Positions 34,497 through 46,644 are shown, counted from the first letter of the stretch. The stretch: 64,000 nt of DNA from Diadema setosum (GCA_033980235.1 CM067075.1:31485385-31549384); one strand, 5' to 3'. Translations and numbers: made by a program. The notes: generated by a model from the letters alone, not told the origin.

Positions 34497-35694
34497 TACG
34501 ATACTACAAGCAGCTGAATCCAGGTCTTGCAAATAATGCCCCAGCTGACACATTATTTGCTGTAAGCAAGAGCTCGTTCATCGATGCAGAGCTATTCGAA
34601 ACTTGGGTCGAGAAGCAGTTCCTGGAAAAGATACCACCAGCAAGACCAGTGATACTCGTCCTCGATGGTCACAGCTCACATCTCACTCTAAAAACAATCA
34701 GGCTTGCCAAAGCGAACTCCATACACATACTCTGCTTGCCATCACATACGACAAACCAAACTCAGCCGTTGGACAAGGCAGTCTTCAGGTCAATGAAGGC
34801 TGGCTACAATCACCGTTGTCAGCTCTTCATGCGTGATAATCCAAATAGAATTATCACGAGGTATGACTTCTGTGAAATCTTCAGGGGTCTGCCACAAAGA
34901 ACTTACAATGGCAAATATCATTAGTGGGTTCAAAGCCACAGGAGTGTACCCCTTCAATCCAAGTGCCATAAGAGCTGAGCACTTGCAACAGTCGTTCATC
35001 CAGACTGACCTAATGAGAGAAACCAAGGGTCCAGATGGAACACAAGATCATAGCCATGAGGAGGGAGAGCCACAACCAGCCATGAACGATACGCAGTTGG
35101 TCTGGTCTTCTGACCCTCTAGGGCCTGACCCTTCCCTTGCTGCAACAACTGCAACAGCTACATGTATGATTGATCGCCCAAGTATGTCTACTGACTGCAG
35201 TTCAAGTGTAACAGTGTCAACACCATGTACAACCCTTGCGATCATTTCCTAAAACCCTCAAGAGACCCCTCATTCAGAAAACACTGAGTCAAGAGTCATG
35301 ACAGCTGATGAAATTGTGGAGGAGATGGAGAAGAAGCAAAAAGAGAAAGAAAAGCAAGCTGCATTGAAGTAGGCACGAAAACAGGAACGAGAAAAAAAGA
35401 AAGAGCATCGTGAAAAGGAAAAACAAGAAGCAAAAATGGTGAAACAGTCACAAAAAAAGACAAGGCAAAATGAAGTCTGTGGAACCTAGAGCATCGCTGG
35501 AAGATGAAAGAAAAGACAATGAAAACTACTGCGGTGGTTGTAATGGCTTCTACTTTGATGATGAAATCGACGACGATGACTGGAGGCCATGCACCGTATG
35601 TACTCGCTACTGGCATGAAACATGTACAGGACTATGGAAGGTCTGTGATTTGGAGAACTTTAAGTGTGAAGACTGTGACAGGTCAACAAAATAA
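34497..35694 (+). pseudogene. Decayed pogo-like (DDE_1) transposase with PHD finger
   Basis: Starts inside the DDE domain (ELFETWVEKQFL, then VILVLDGHSSH with the second catalytic Asp, then TQPLDKAVFRSMK with the third). A frameshift near 34885 leads to the typical tail GFKATGVYPFNPSAI. Later a Lys/Glu-rich stretch with a stop codon (35371) precedes a cysteine-rich module (CGGC..., W-PCTVC, W-HETC, CEDC) that reads as a PHD-type finger. The same domain order is intact at 57986-60082. The N-terminal DNA-binding half is missing, replaced by gypsy integrase sequence. Confidence 0.8.
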
Positions 35695-35699
35695 AAAAC

Positions 35700-36170
35700 A
35701 AAACAAAACAAATGAAATTGCCACATGAATTCAGAGTATTCAGGTCGTTTTGATGATGTACAATTTCTTGTTTAATTTATGTTTCTCAGCAACATATCAA
35801 TTGCTAAACCTCCAGACTTACTTGGGCAGTGGGTTATCCTCCATAAATTGAAACACATTCCAGCCTTTTGTATACAGTGGAAACTCAGTATAATGAGATC
35901 CTTGGGACCAAAACAATTTGCTCTTTATATCAGGTATTTTGTTATATTAGTAGTTAATAAACAATACAAATCAAAAGAAATAAATTCATTGGGACAAGAG
36001 ATATTAGTTTGTTATATCAGGTATTTCGGTGTATCAGATCTCTTTATATCGAGTTTCAACTGTACATGTATCTTAATTGCAACTAAACTTTATTCCAGAT
36101 AAATGTTTATCAGACATTTCAAGCTCTGGAGTTATCTGTAATTGACCTGAGTTGACACACCATTGATTAT
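35700..36170. other. Gene-free stretch
   Basis: AT-rich DNA with no exon or named repeat. No right-hand terminal box matching 32464 was found here. Confidence 0.4.
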
Positions 36171-37480
36171 TAGGTGATACGCTATCAGCGTATCACCTAT
36201 TGTGATTGTCAAAATCTCTCTTTATTTTTTTTTATTCTTCTTTCTTTCTGGACAATTTTGTGTCGTCAATATCTCAACAATGACATTACGGAATGACATG
36301 AAATTTTCAGTCAACATGTCTCATAACAATATCTAGCCACAATAAGGTTTTCATGACAGTAACATATCTATGACGTCCTTTAGGCGCCATTTTGTGATTT
36401 TCGGACCTTGTCACATGATCGATCATAACTTCATAACTAGATGTAATTTCTGCGTCATTTTTCGGTGGACATAAAGTTCAGGTCACGCTCTATCTTACTT
36501 TTTAACGCTAGTTACCTAGGTCTTCATTACGCGCGCGTTTGCGCGCGTCAAAATTTTAAAAGGCTCAAAACGACTTCCCAATGGGAAATCTCGAAGTTTC
36601 AGACAATTTTAAGCGTTTCAAACATTTTCTCGCGTGCGCGTCCGTCCGCGCAATTTCGCGCGCAGAGGGCGTAACCAACATGAAAATGCAATTTTTTTGA
36701 CTGATTTGGATTCCTGATACTTTGAGTAACAATATCCACTGATTTCCGATCGATGTTGACCAATAACAAAGGAATGCACTGGCGTCAAAGTTGAAATTCC
36801 GCGCGCGCGTCTTTCTGCAAATATAGTGAAAAAACATGTCTTTGTTTATTTCGCCAAAGCTCTTTAAATCGTCCGTTGACCCGATATTTCTATTGCATAT
36901 TACAAAAGCATATGAATTGTAAATAACATTCCAAGTATCAATATTGCCAGGAAAACGCGATGACGTGATCATATCGTCATTTTGAATAAAAAAAGTGAAA
37001 TTGATTTTTTTGAGGTACTGTTTCTGACATTCATTTGCTCGTATCTCTGTTGTTTAAGCTCAATATTATCCCAAATTCACATATGTTGTACTTTAAACAT
37101 TTGCCTTTCAAGTCCATGTCAAGGTTTTGAAATTTGATGACGTTATCATACTTTAAATTGTGATTAAAAGTAAAGATGCAAAATCGGACAAGTTTACGTG
37201 TTATGTCTATGGGAGGTGATTTTTTTTTTAAACCATCCATTGACTTGACAACGTTTAAGCACCTTTATCTCAGCTGATTTTGCTTCATTTCCTCTGAAAT
37301 TTAAGTATGTTGTAGCTGAGACAATAAGCTGCAGTAATCATGCATTTTGTTCTTTGAAATCTTCTCATGAGGTTGACAATTTTGCAGTTTAAAACTGAAA
37401 ATGAGAATGGAATGTGGACGAATCGATTCCTGATTCATCTTTCACATACATAAGCTTACGTTCCTCATATTTTCTCGTCG

Positions 37481-37560
37481 AGACGTATGGCCGAGTGGTT
37501 AAAGGCGCCGTCTCAGAGACGTGAGGTTGCACTCGTGCGGGTTCGAACCCCACAAGATCA
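37481..37560 (+). repeat. tRNA-Leu-like sequence (probable pseudogene or SINE head)
   Basis: Contains 'tggccgagtggttaaaggcg' (A box) and 'gggttcgaacccc' (B box), with the anticodon position reading CAG (37514-37516), as in a leucine tRNA. The T-arm nearly pairs but the acceptor ends do not, and the anticodon stem has mismatches. I favour a tRNA pseudogene or tRNA-derived SINE over a working gene. Confidence 0.55.
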
Positions 37561-38084
37561 CGAAACAAAATACCTAGCTATTTTACTTTTTTTTTCTTCA
37601 ATGGTGTATTACACATTCGTCCATGTAGAAATTACGTTCGTATATAAACGAACCTATACACACACACACACACACACACAATATCCCTCTGTTTTGTGTT
37701 GGAGACCACATTGCTGCGACTGCTGCAGAATGTTGCATCCTGACTCTGTCAAATAGTATGTAATGACGACAACGGAGGTGTTGTACTTTGAGCAATTGTC
37801 TTTCAAGTCCATGTCATTGTTTTGTACTTTGATGACGTCATCACACTGAAAATTGTGATTAAAGGCAAGGTATTAAAATCAGCCGATTATAGGTTTTATG
37901 TCTGCGGGACGTATTTTTCCGAAATTGCCAGAAATGGCAGAGCGACCTCAGTCGTTACAAGGCCGCATTTCCTTCTAGCAATGCAATACATGTTCACGCG
38001 GCCACGATTGTTGAGTGGGCATTGACTTTTTCCCCCTGTAATATCTATACATTTTTTTTTTTTTCGGCCTTACCGTTTCCGTGG

Positions 38085-38113
38085 ATGTCCCGTGGCCGAG
38101 TGGTTAGAGAAAC
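38085..38113 (+). repeat. Truncated tRNA-like D-arm copy
   Basis: 'gtcccgtggccgagtggtt' repeats the 5' half of the 37481 tRNA-like sequence, then diverges with no B box. It follows the second ~115-bp direct copy, so the unit as a whole was duplicated. Confidence 0.5.
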
Positions 38114-38217
38114 CATTTTGCATGCACGCTCAATATAACTTCAAGGTGCCTATATCACATTCTTTTCTTTGTCGATCACAGATGACCGACATCTGATGAC
38201 CCCAGGCGTATCACCTA

Positions 38218-39640
38218 ACTCGTCAGTGTGACGAGTTTCATGTCTCGTTTCACATTTATTTTGATATATTTGTGGGAAACAATTGTTTTAATGTTATCTG
38301 TGGCTCAATTTTGATAACTGATTTTGAACTGTTTAATGTAGAGTCAACTCCACATACATGTACATATAAGTCAAACGGGTAGGTATTGAATAATTGTCAC
38401 AAGTGAAAGAAAACAAGGTAGTCCAGATTTTTCTTCATGTGTGACTGTGAGTTCTCATGAGTCAAATTTTGTATGTGTAATATTGGAAAAGCAGCACAAA
38501 CTTTATATTCAGTCCCGTGGATTTTGACTAACTGAATAATGTCATATATTATGACAAATGAGCAATGTATAATTTCTTTTCTTACTGCTTTGTAAAACGT
38601 GACACTTCTGTAACACATTTGCTTCAAAACATTTGAGTCAAGATAAGTTTTCATAAAAGTTTGGATTTAATTGTAGAAGTCAAAGGCCTTCTTTTTTTTT
38701 TTTTTGGGGGGGGGGGGAATTGAGCTGTTTCAAGAGCAATCCCTCCTTCTAACGCCATCTCGTATGCCAATTATCGTAAATCCAAGAACAATATTTTCAT
38801 GTAAAAATTGTAGGAGGGAGGAAGGAGATATGCTTTCTTTTCTGTAAAAAAAAAAATGGAGTGAAAGTATTCAGTATTCGACCCAATAATTTTATGGCAC
38901 ATAGATGGGTACCATAAGCTTATAAGGTACCGTCCTCATTATCTCTGAATTTCTTAGAGTTAAAGTTCAACTTTCGACTATTGTCCTTATAGCCCTATAC
39001 AACTATTTTTTTTGTAAGTGAAACCCCCCCCCCCCCCCCAGAAAATTATGGTGCCTTATTAATATCATGTATATTCATTAACTGAATTTCCTTTTCATAA
39101 ATTTTGTAGAGCTAGGGAGGTTGAGCAAGAATAAGAGCTCCTCAGCAGTATTTGTCCATTCATCATCCATTTATGATAATGTGAAATGTGGATTTCAAAT
39201 TTCTTAAAGTGTTGGTTTTTTTTTTCTAATGGTCACTTAGTGTCAAATAACAATATCGTATATGTGTAGAGCCACAGAGGTTGATCGTGACTAATGGCTA
39301 ATTTGCAAAATTTTCTGTTATAAATATGTGACATTTATGAAAACTTCAGTTGAGGTAAAATTATAGCATTTATCTGCAAGGTTCTAGGGTTGTTACACAT
39401 GTACCTGTCAAGACATACAGTAGCTCCATTTGTAACCTATTTTTACCAGTAGATGATAGATTGCTGTCTGGTGTCAGAGGTAGTGTATGCAGATTGAAAG
39501 TCAAATGAGGTCACAAAGACACATTTTGGCTATTTCCGCCATGGCATATTAAGTAGTAAATATACCCTTTTGAGAATTTCTAGAAATCATTCCATCTTTA
39601 GTTTACCTGTCACAATCACTGTTATACATGGCAGAAATAA
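38218..39640. other. Gene-free region
   Basis: AT-rich DNA with poly-T/poly-G (38692-38718) and poly-C (39025-39040) runs. No exon or clear element. Confidence 0.45.
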
Positions 39641-39644
39641 GACT

Positions 39645-40794
39645 AGAAATGTCGCTATGGCGACTGGTATGCCTCCGCCATAATGCATGATTCTCCTAAT
39701 AGGTCTATAGTACTTGTGGACAATGTGTGATTACATTTTCACAAAATTGGCAAAATATCAAAATGACAAGTTTGTCACAAATGTGTTGAAAGTTCACCTT
39801 CCTTGGTCTAGGTTTAATTGGATGAATAGGAGAGCATGTATTTGGGGATTTAAGGACTTTAACTTGACTTTGCCCATTCATAATATTATGCATTGAGTAA
39901 TTTTCAAGGTATAAAGAAAAAGTGCAATTTCTGTATTGAAAAGTAGATGGTTACCATTTTCATCTGGCTTTGACCCTAAAATTCATAGGATAATCACTGC
40001 CAGGCAGAACATGCATAAATATGTAGAAAGTTTCAAGATAACTGGAGCCACTTCTGAGATATGGAGGAAAAAGTTAGTTCAGCACTTTCCCTTGATCTTT
40101 GACCTTTTGACCTTTTGAGGCAAAAAAGAAAAAGAAAAAGAAAAAGTTTCCAGAGAATCACTATTAGGTTATACATGCATACACCAAGTATTAAAAAAAA
40201 AAAATCATGCTGGCATTGCATAAATGAGGGAAATAGTAAAATGTTGAAGTGTTGCCCTTGACCTTTGACCCCTGACCTTTGAACCCATGAACCCTAAATT
40301 CTCTAGATAATCACTTCCAGTCAGTACATGTATATACAATACTATGTTCCATGAAGATACCTTGAACAAAACAGTGAAGTTTTAATATTATTTGACCTTT
40401 TGACCTTTGACCTTTGAACTCATGACCCCAAACTTTCACCAGAGCATCTTAATTGGGTAATCCACTAAGTTTTAAAAAAATATATCTTCAGGCATTGCAT
40501 AGATATGGTGGAGATAGTGAAATTTTACGTATTTGACCTTGACCTTTTGACCTTTGACCTTCAGCTTGTGCACCCAAAAGTTGATAGGCACAACTTCACC
40601 CCCTAATACACATACATGCCAAGTTTCATTAGGATACCTCAAAGGGTTTTTTAGTTACGCTGTCCACAAAATTCATTACGGACGGAAGGACGGACGGAAG
40701 GACGGACGGACAGACGGACGGACGGAAGGACGGAAGGTTGGACGGACAACCCGAAAACATAATGCCTCCGGCACCACTTCGTGGCGGAGGCATA
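39645..40794. repeat. TGACCTTTGACC-rich dispersed repeat, full copy
   Basis: Begins 'agaaatgtcgctatggcgac' and ends 'cttcgtggcggaggcata'. A 12-bp inverted pair tatgcctccgcc/ggcggaggcata lies at 39668-39679 and 40783-40794. The body contains many TGACC half-sites, with perfect DR1 spacing at 40259-40271, 40401-40413 and 40548-40560. A ggac/ggaa microsatellite (40678-40746) lies near the right end. The 27531 copy shows it is dispersed. Confidence 0.8.
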
Positions 40795-41476
40795 AAAACA
40801 TATCACAAGTACACACATCCACTCTGACACACTCTTCCTCTTGGTGCCGATACCCATGGCATGTCATTGTTAATACTTGTCATGCAGCGTTCAAAAATGT
40901 TGATGTCTTGCATTAGAAAATTGAATTCAATTCAAATACATGTATTCGTATAGTGACAATTCAGTGTGTGGGTTAGTGATGTGATTAATCTCCCTGAACC
41001 TGTTCAGACATCATGGATATATCTACTATCAGTACATCCGACCACCTATCTGTTATAGTATGCTATTATATCCCTATAATTGCCCATACATCAAACTAAA
41101 TTTTTACACTGATGGCCTACCTTACAGTAAGTTACACCGCCTGTGTCCCCCGGGACGTACGCACGTACGCACGTAACCCATCACCCGCCAGAACTATTCC
41201 TCTTTCCCATTCGCCCTCCACAACGATCGGACGTGTTTTCTGTGATCTCGTGTGAAATCCGACTGCATCGGCGGAATCTCCAGACAATCAGGCAAAATCT
41301 TTGCATATTTTTACTCCTTGATTGTTGTTTCACATTTGCAGATTTCGTCAGTATATACTACGGACCATAATCCTTGAACAACCACATAAAGTATCACTAC
41401 CTTTCCACCACTGGGGCAGATACCGGGTATATAAAAAATGAATCGTCTGCACCTTCAAACACTTAAGAACACAACA

Positions 41477-41650
41477 TTTACTTTAACCTACATTCAGATA
41501 TCTCTGATGACAGAAGAAACAAAGGAAAATGTAGTTGATGAGTTAGGAGACTGGTCAGCAGACTGTGGGTGCCCCATGCTGTACAACGTGACACCTACTG
41601 AGGACGCAAAGCAAGCAAGTGTGAAGACTCTCTTGAAACAGCATGTGTGA
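41477..41650 (+). pseudogene. G2E3/HECT-like exon fragment 1
   Basis: After a good acceptor (ttaacctacattcag) the frame reads EETKENVVDELGDWSADCG, then NVTPTEDAKQASVKTLLKQHV and a stop. The 'DWSADCG...ED...VKTLL.QHV' pattern recalls the region before the HECT domain of G2E3-like ubiquitin ligases. It pairs with the fragment at 43797. I recall the family by pattern only, and the missing donor suggests decay. Confidence 0.35.
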
Positions 41651-43796
41651 CCCTGCACCACAAAACAAACAAAAAGTCGACAGACATGAATTTTTAGTTA
41701 CGACAATATTCTAAAAGAGCAGACTTTAAGCTTTAAAATGATGTATAACTCAAATCAAATGGACTCTCCTAACCTATTCAAATATTGGAAAGAAAGCACA
41801 AACTCAGGAAAAGTGTGAACTGAGAAAAGAGGCTCTGAAGTACAGTGTCTATTCAAGCACCTAATCTTAACCAAGCCGTACTGGCTGTGGGATGAATCGG
41901 ACAAAAAACAGGAAGCGAACCACTGGAGTAATGACAATGAAGGGATTATTAGATTAAACTGAAATTGAGCATGCCTCATTAACACATTCTGTCAATAATC
42001 CATGCCAACTTTCAAAGCAGTAGCACTATCCTTTCAAAAGTTATTAGAGTAGAAAGTGAAGAGTGTGTACAAGGTTTTTCAAAAATGAAAAGGGAACTCT
42101 ACAGACACTCCTAATCACACTATTTTACCAAAAATGTTCGAGATAAACTGCTAAAAAAACACACTTTCCTGCCCGTTTCATGATCCCAAATCTTAGTATA
42201 ATGTAAAAGAAGACTTCCTATTTCAGAAAATATGAAAAAGTCAAGATTTGCTAGGTTGACCCATTTCACCTATTTTCATTCCTCATGCAAAATCAGTGTG
42301 TACGACTTTTTGTTCGTCTTGTGATGCACGGTCACATATTGTCTACCGGTAAGGTTCATTTGGTTTAATTTGTCACCTGATCTGGTTTGTGGTTTTGATT
42401 GAGGAAAGGGGTTTAATTACTAAGAAACTAAATGCATCATTACTTAGTCAAGGGCAAATAAAAAGGTGGAAACAATCTGTTGGTGAAAAGAGCCTCTCAA
42501 AAAAGAATAAGTGGGACACTTTAAAAATATTAAGCTCATGTTTAGCTATTTAGAATGCTTTTTTGCTTGGTGTTTTCACATTTTCTCAGTGTGCAATGAC
42601 TAAGCTGCAACTTGTGTATCTGAAGTATTCCACATCTTTGACTCTAAATTTGCAATTACTTAACCTAGTAGTCATATTTTCTAAAGCTTTAATTGCATCT
42701 GCTTTACAATGTATAATGCTTCAAAATCTGACAAAATTAGTGCTGGGTTCACCTTTTGGATAAGTTCGGCTCGTTTGGCCTTTGATATGTTCTTTTTGAG
42801 TCTCCAAGGTGCAGCAAGATAAATTAAGTGATCTTTTGTGGCAAATGCATGAGAAACTATGTGAGCATTGTCCATCAAACCATACTTACATGTACATGCT
42901 CTATAAGACTTCAAGGTAAGTGGTCATCTGAAGCTCATGTTATGTATGAAGGTCAATTGAAGTCAAATGCATACTTTGTATTTACAACTTTCCACAGGGC
43001 TTTGATAGAGACTAATGAACCACTTGCCCATTTATAATCAAACTTTGATGGCAGTTGCCTTACAGTGATCGCAATGTTATTCAGGAGACAAGTGTAGGTA
43101 CAAAGTTAAGTACAAAGGCCATGTGAGGTCAAATGATAATAATTACCTGCATGTTTCTACTGGGGTTGGTCAATTTGGAAACCCTTATATAACTTTGATG
43201 GTAAAGAGTTTGAGGGGATATCATTGTTAATTGGTGCCAGAAGTCACGGATGTAGGAGAAAAGTAAAATTCTACAGAAATACAAAAAAGAAAAGTAAAAT
43301 TGCATTGTAGGTCTACCAGCAAGACTCGTCACATTAGCATGGTGAGACACATGATGGCTATTGTCTTATGTCAATGTTTTTCTTTCTCATATCTGATTTT
43401 TTTTTTTTAAATGATGAAGATATCGCATTTGATGTATATGTGTAAGTCTGTTGTATCACAAAAGATCAGTATCACTATATTTTCATTAAACCATTACAGC
43501 AGGCAGTTTAGTCACATATTGTGTATAACAATACTTAAAATCAATTATAAGAATTCAAATTCTTACACCTTTTAAATCTTTCCCAAACTCACATCTTAGA
43601 AGTATTTTAAAGCACTAAAGCTGGGTTTTTGTTTCATCTGTAAATGGTAAATTATGTCTTTAAATTTCAACTCACATAAAGAACATGTTTAAAAATTTGC
43701 GGGTTTTTTAATGTATCTATTAATGATTGTTTACTATTCAATGTATTAATAGGTAAAATGTCCCCTTCTATCTTTCTACAATCGAATACAGCTCCA

Positions 43797-44026
43797 AATC
43801 AGAAATGAGTGCCTTCATCTCTGGCCTGAACCATGTAGGGAAGTTGGGGGATGTGTCACCAAGCACACCGCTGCGATGGCTCCTCTATTAACACAAGCCC
43901 GTGCACAGCCATTGTCATTTATGACATTTCGTCGCCTACTGCCTGTTGAGTTTAGCGACTCACTACTCCACAGGGACCAGGAGGACACCATCTATGCCTT
44001 GGAACATTTCCTCCACATGGCTGGTG
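43797..44026 (+). pseudogene. G2E3/HECT-like exon fragment 2 (frameshifted)
   Basis: After 'cgaatacag' it reads SEMSAFISGLNHVGKLGDV. It then shifts frame to HTAAMAPLLTQARAQPLS, FMTFRRLLPVEFSDS and EDTIYALEHFLHMAG. This matches the 'F..GL...G.L..V', 'T...F..LF.V.FS..G.N.R..E..T.YA...FL' pattern of HECT-family fragments abundant in marine invertebrates. The frame change makes it a likely pseudogene. Gypsy sequence begins 400 bp later. Confidence 0.4.
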
Positions 44027-44403
44027 GTATATTATTTTATTTCATTCTTTTTGCTTCACATGTGATTTTCTACTGTCCATCACTGCACCTCTGACTTATT
44101 GTACAATGTGTAAGAGCCCTCAGTTTGGGCACCCCTATATTTTTGTTTTGTAATACTTCATGCGATATCCCCGAAGTGGAAATGGGTGCAAAACCAGGCA
44201 CCCCATTTTAAAATCTTGGCCGACAGTTTTGATATTCCCTCAAAGTTACAGTTCCAAACACCCCCACTCCATAGTGGAGTAATCCAAACCTAACTCCGAA
44301 GAGAGGGAGCCAGTCAACTCTGGTGGGTCAGCATCATTATGCTTGATGAGACTTTCACCAACAGTAACCTGACTGCCTCCTCTCCTTTATTTCAGACTTC
44401 AGA

Positions 44404-45520
44404 CCTCGATAACACCTGTCCCGATGGCCTGGAGATGGACTGTTGTCTGGTAGAGTTAACCCAGGAAACTCCTGTCGGATTCACATCCCTGTATACAACT
44501 GCTCTGACCAGACCATACACCTACCACGACACTTGCATCTCGGACGTTTGTTTCAAGTACGGTCAATTCTTCCAGAACACTCTTTACACTCTACTGGTGA
44601 TGAATCCAATGTCACAATTGGGGTATCCTCAATCTCAACAAGGGAAGACCCAGATCCTATACTCCATTCATTCGACCTCTCACACTGGACACCTGACCAG
44701 AAATGTACAGTAGAGAACCTCATCAGAGGCCTCTTTTTTCTCGTCAGGTGACCATGACGTCGGCTGCATAGCTGAATTGCAGATGAAGATCAGACTCACA
44801 GATGACATACCTGTCCAACAAACGTATCAAGCCATCCCAAGACCTCTATATCAGGAAGTTCGACTGTATCTACGGGACCTACTAGAGAGAGGGTGGATAA
44901 CAAAGTCTAAGTCGCCGTACTCGTCATCGGTTGTTTGCGTCCGAAAGAAGGATGGAAATCTACGTCTATATGTGGATTATCGAGGGCTGAATAACAAAAC
45001 GGTGCCGGACAGACAACCAATACCTCGGATGCAGGATCTTCTAGATGGACTGGCGGGAAATGCCTGGATTACTACGCTGGACCAGGGCAAAGCATATCAT
45101 CAAGGATTCATGGCAGAGGAGAGCAGGCCGTTGACAGCGTTCGTAACACCATGGGGTCTGCACAAATGGGTTCGGATTCCATTCGGGCTTCGAAATGCAC
45201 CAGCCACTCACCAACGCTGTACGGAGGAAATCCTTGATGGCCTGAATCATGAGATATGCGAAGTCAATCTGGACGATATCGTCATCTACAGCCGGACTTT
45301 CGAACAACATGTAGAGAACCTCAAGAGGGTATTACAACACCTACAACAACGTGGAGTCAAGGTAAAACCATGTAAGTGCCATCTCTTCAAGACAGAGGTC
45401 CGTTACCTAGGTCGAGTTGTATCTGCAGACGGGTACAAAACAGACCCAAAGGAAACAGCAGCCCTCCAAGTCCTTAAAGAGAAGACTCCAAAGACCGTCG
45501 GCAATTCTTTAAAAAATTAG
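44404..45520 (+). pseudogene. Ty3/gypsy protease-RT linker and reverse transcriptase, truncated
   Basis: The linker frame (VNPGNSCRIHIPVYNCSDQ, then DPDPILHSFDLSHWT) leads by a frameshift near 44750 into a 247-codon reverse transcriptase: ITKSKSPYSSSVVCVRKKDG, YVDYRGLN, ITTLDQGKAYHQ, FGLRNAPATHQR, NLDDIVIYS and RYLGRVVSADG. Two of the three acidic catalytic positions sit in LDD; the residue before them is Asn where Tyr is usual. The gene ends abruptly at 45520, before RNase H and integrase. No LTR was recognised. Confidence 0.85.
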
Positions 45521-46374
45521 ACTGATTAATCATGATGAGATGCACAGATACAGTTTCCCTGTGTAGTGCAAGCATTGCTCTGGCGACTGTACAAGTGTAC
45601 GTAAATGCCTGAAAAAGCCATCTCTTTGATGCTGCATACACTGTATGATCAAGAAAGTTCCTTGGTCAAATATACATCATGTACAACTAAAATAAGTTTT
45701 TATAAGAATTCATGCAGATTGGTTCATTTACCATTTTATTGTTAACAGGCAATTTGACATGTAACAGGTACAGTAGTTATTTACATCCAGCTGTTTAGAT
45801 GGCATTTTATAACATGAATATCCCAGTTTGTGTACAGAAGGTGACTGCACAAAATACAGTTTGTGGCAAGGTGCGTATTGGTGGCACGGCAGTCTCATTC
45901 ATCAATAAAACAGCTAATGAGGCCTGTCACAAACAGGGTTGTCTATTTTATAGAAACTGGAAATATGACTTCGTGAAGTGCAGTTACAGGCAGTTCTTAT
46001 CATAATGAAATGCTCAGGACCAGTTCTCTTTGTTATATAACATTTTGTCTTGCTGAACCAATAAAAGTAAAATACACAAATATATATTCATTCACTTTCA
46101 TATCAGAATCTGAATTTCATTATTGTATCCAAAATTTAGTTCTAATCATTTTTGTAATGAAGGAAGTGCACTGTACTCATGAATAAATTCAAAATGTTTG
46201 CTTACTGCTTGCACTAATGGCAATCCCTGTATGATATCATATTCTTCAGGCCCACCCATTCCAATTAAACATTGATTGCAAGGAGCCCCCCCCCCCACAA
46301 GTACTTGTAGATAATTCATTTAAAGGGGATGGCTAGTATCTGGTCAGTGGGAATCAGTGGGAATGCTGGGAGAT
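45521..46374. other. Gene-free stretch
   Basis: No exon or named repeat beyond a short C-run at 46288-46296. Confidence 0.4.
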
Positions 46375-46644
46375 GATTGTTCCAGTTCTTGTGGGGTTCA
46401 TTTAAAAGTACATTACATACAGTATCTATTGTTGTGTGAAAATTATTTGGTTCAGAATGGTCTCATATTCAAGTAATGTGCAGTTTACTGTTTCTAGGTT
46501 AGCATGCCTGTACAGTGACGGGGCGATCGTTAATATTAAACTGCATATTACTTGAATATGAGACCATTCTGAAGCAAATAATTTTCACACAACAATAGAT
46601 ATATAATGTACTCTTAAATGAATCTCACAAGGACAGGAACAATC
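46375..46644. repeat. Long hairpin, ~110-bp inverted arms
   Basis: Arms 46375-46487 and 46537-46644 are reverse complements over almost their whole length (for example 'ctcatattcaagtaat' against 'attacttgaatatgag', and 'ttgttgtgtgaaaatt' against its complement). A ~49-base loop contains 'tgacggggcgatcg'. A transcript would fold into a near-perfect long hairpin. Confidence 0.9.

Larger units (their letters stand above)
36172..38217. mobile_element. Repeat bounded by AGGTGATACGC / GCGTATCACCT motifs
   Basis: At 36172-36198 'aggtgatacgct' and its complement 'agcgtatcacct' form a 12-bp palindromic pair. 'ggcgtatcacct' recurs near 38207-38217, followed by a small hairpin (ctcgtca...tgacgag). Between them are two ~115-bp direct copies (about 37107-37225 and 37802-37920: 'tttcaagtccatgtca...tgatgacgt.atca...attgtgattaaa'), each followed by a tRNA-like segment. 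No protein. The termini are suggestive but no target duplication is proven. Confidence 0.5.

Noticed and set aside
37481..37560. Functional tRNA-Leu gene
   Set aside because: A and B boxes are present but the acceptor stem does not pair and the anticodon stem is mismatched; a partial second copy nearby points to a repeat.
40554..40916. 120-codon frame at the end of the DR1-rich repeat
   Set aside because: Most of it translates a ggac/ggaa microsatellite.
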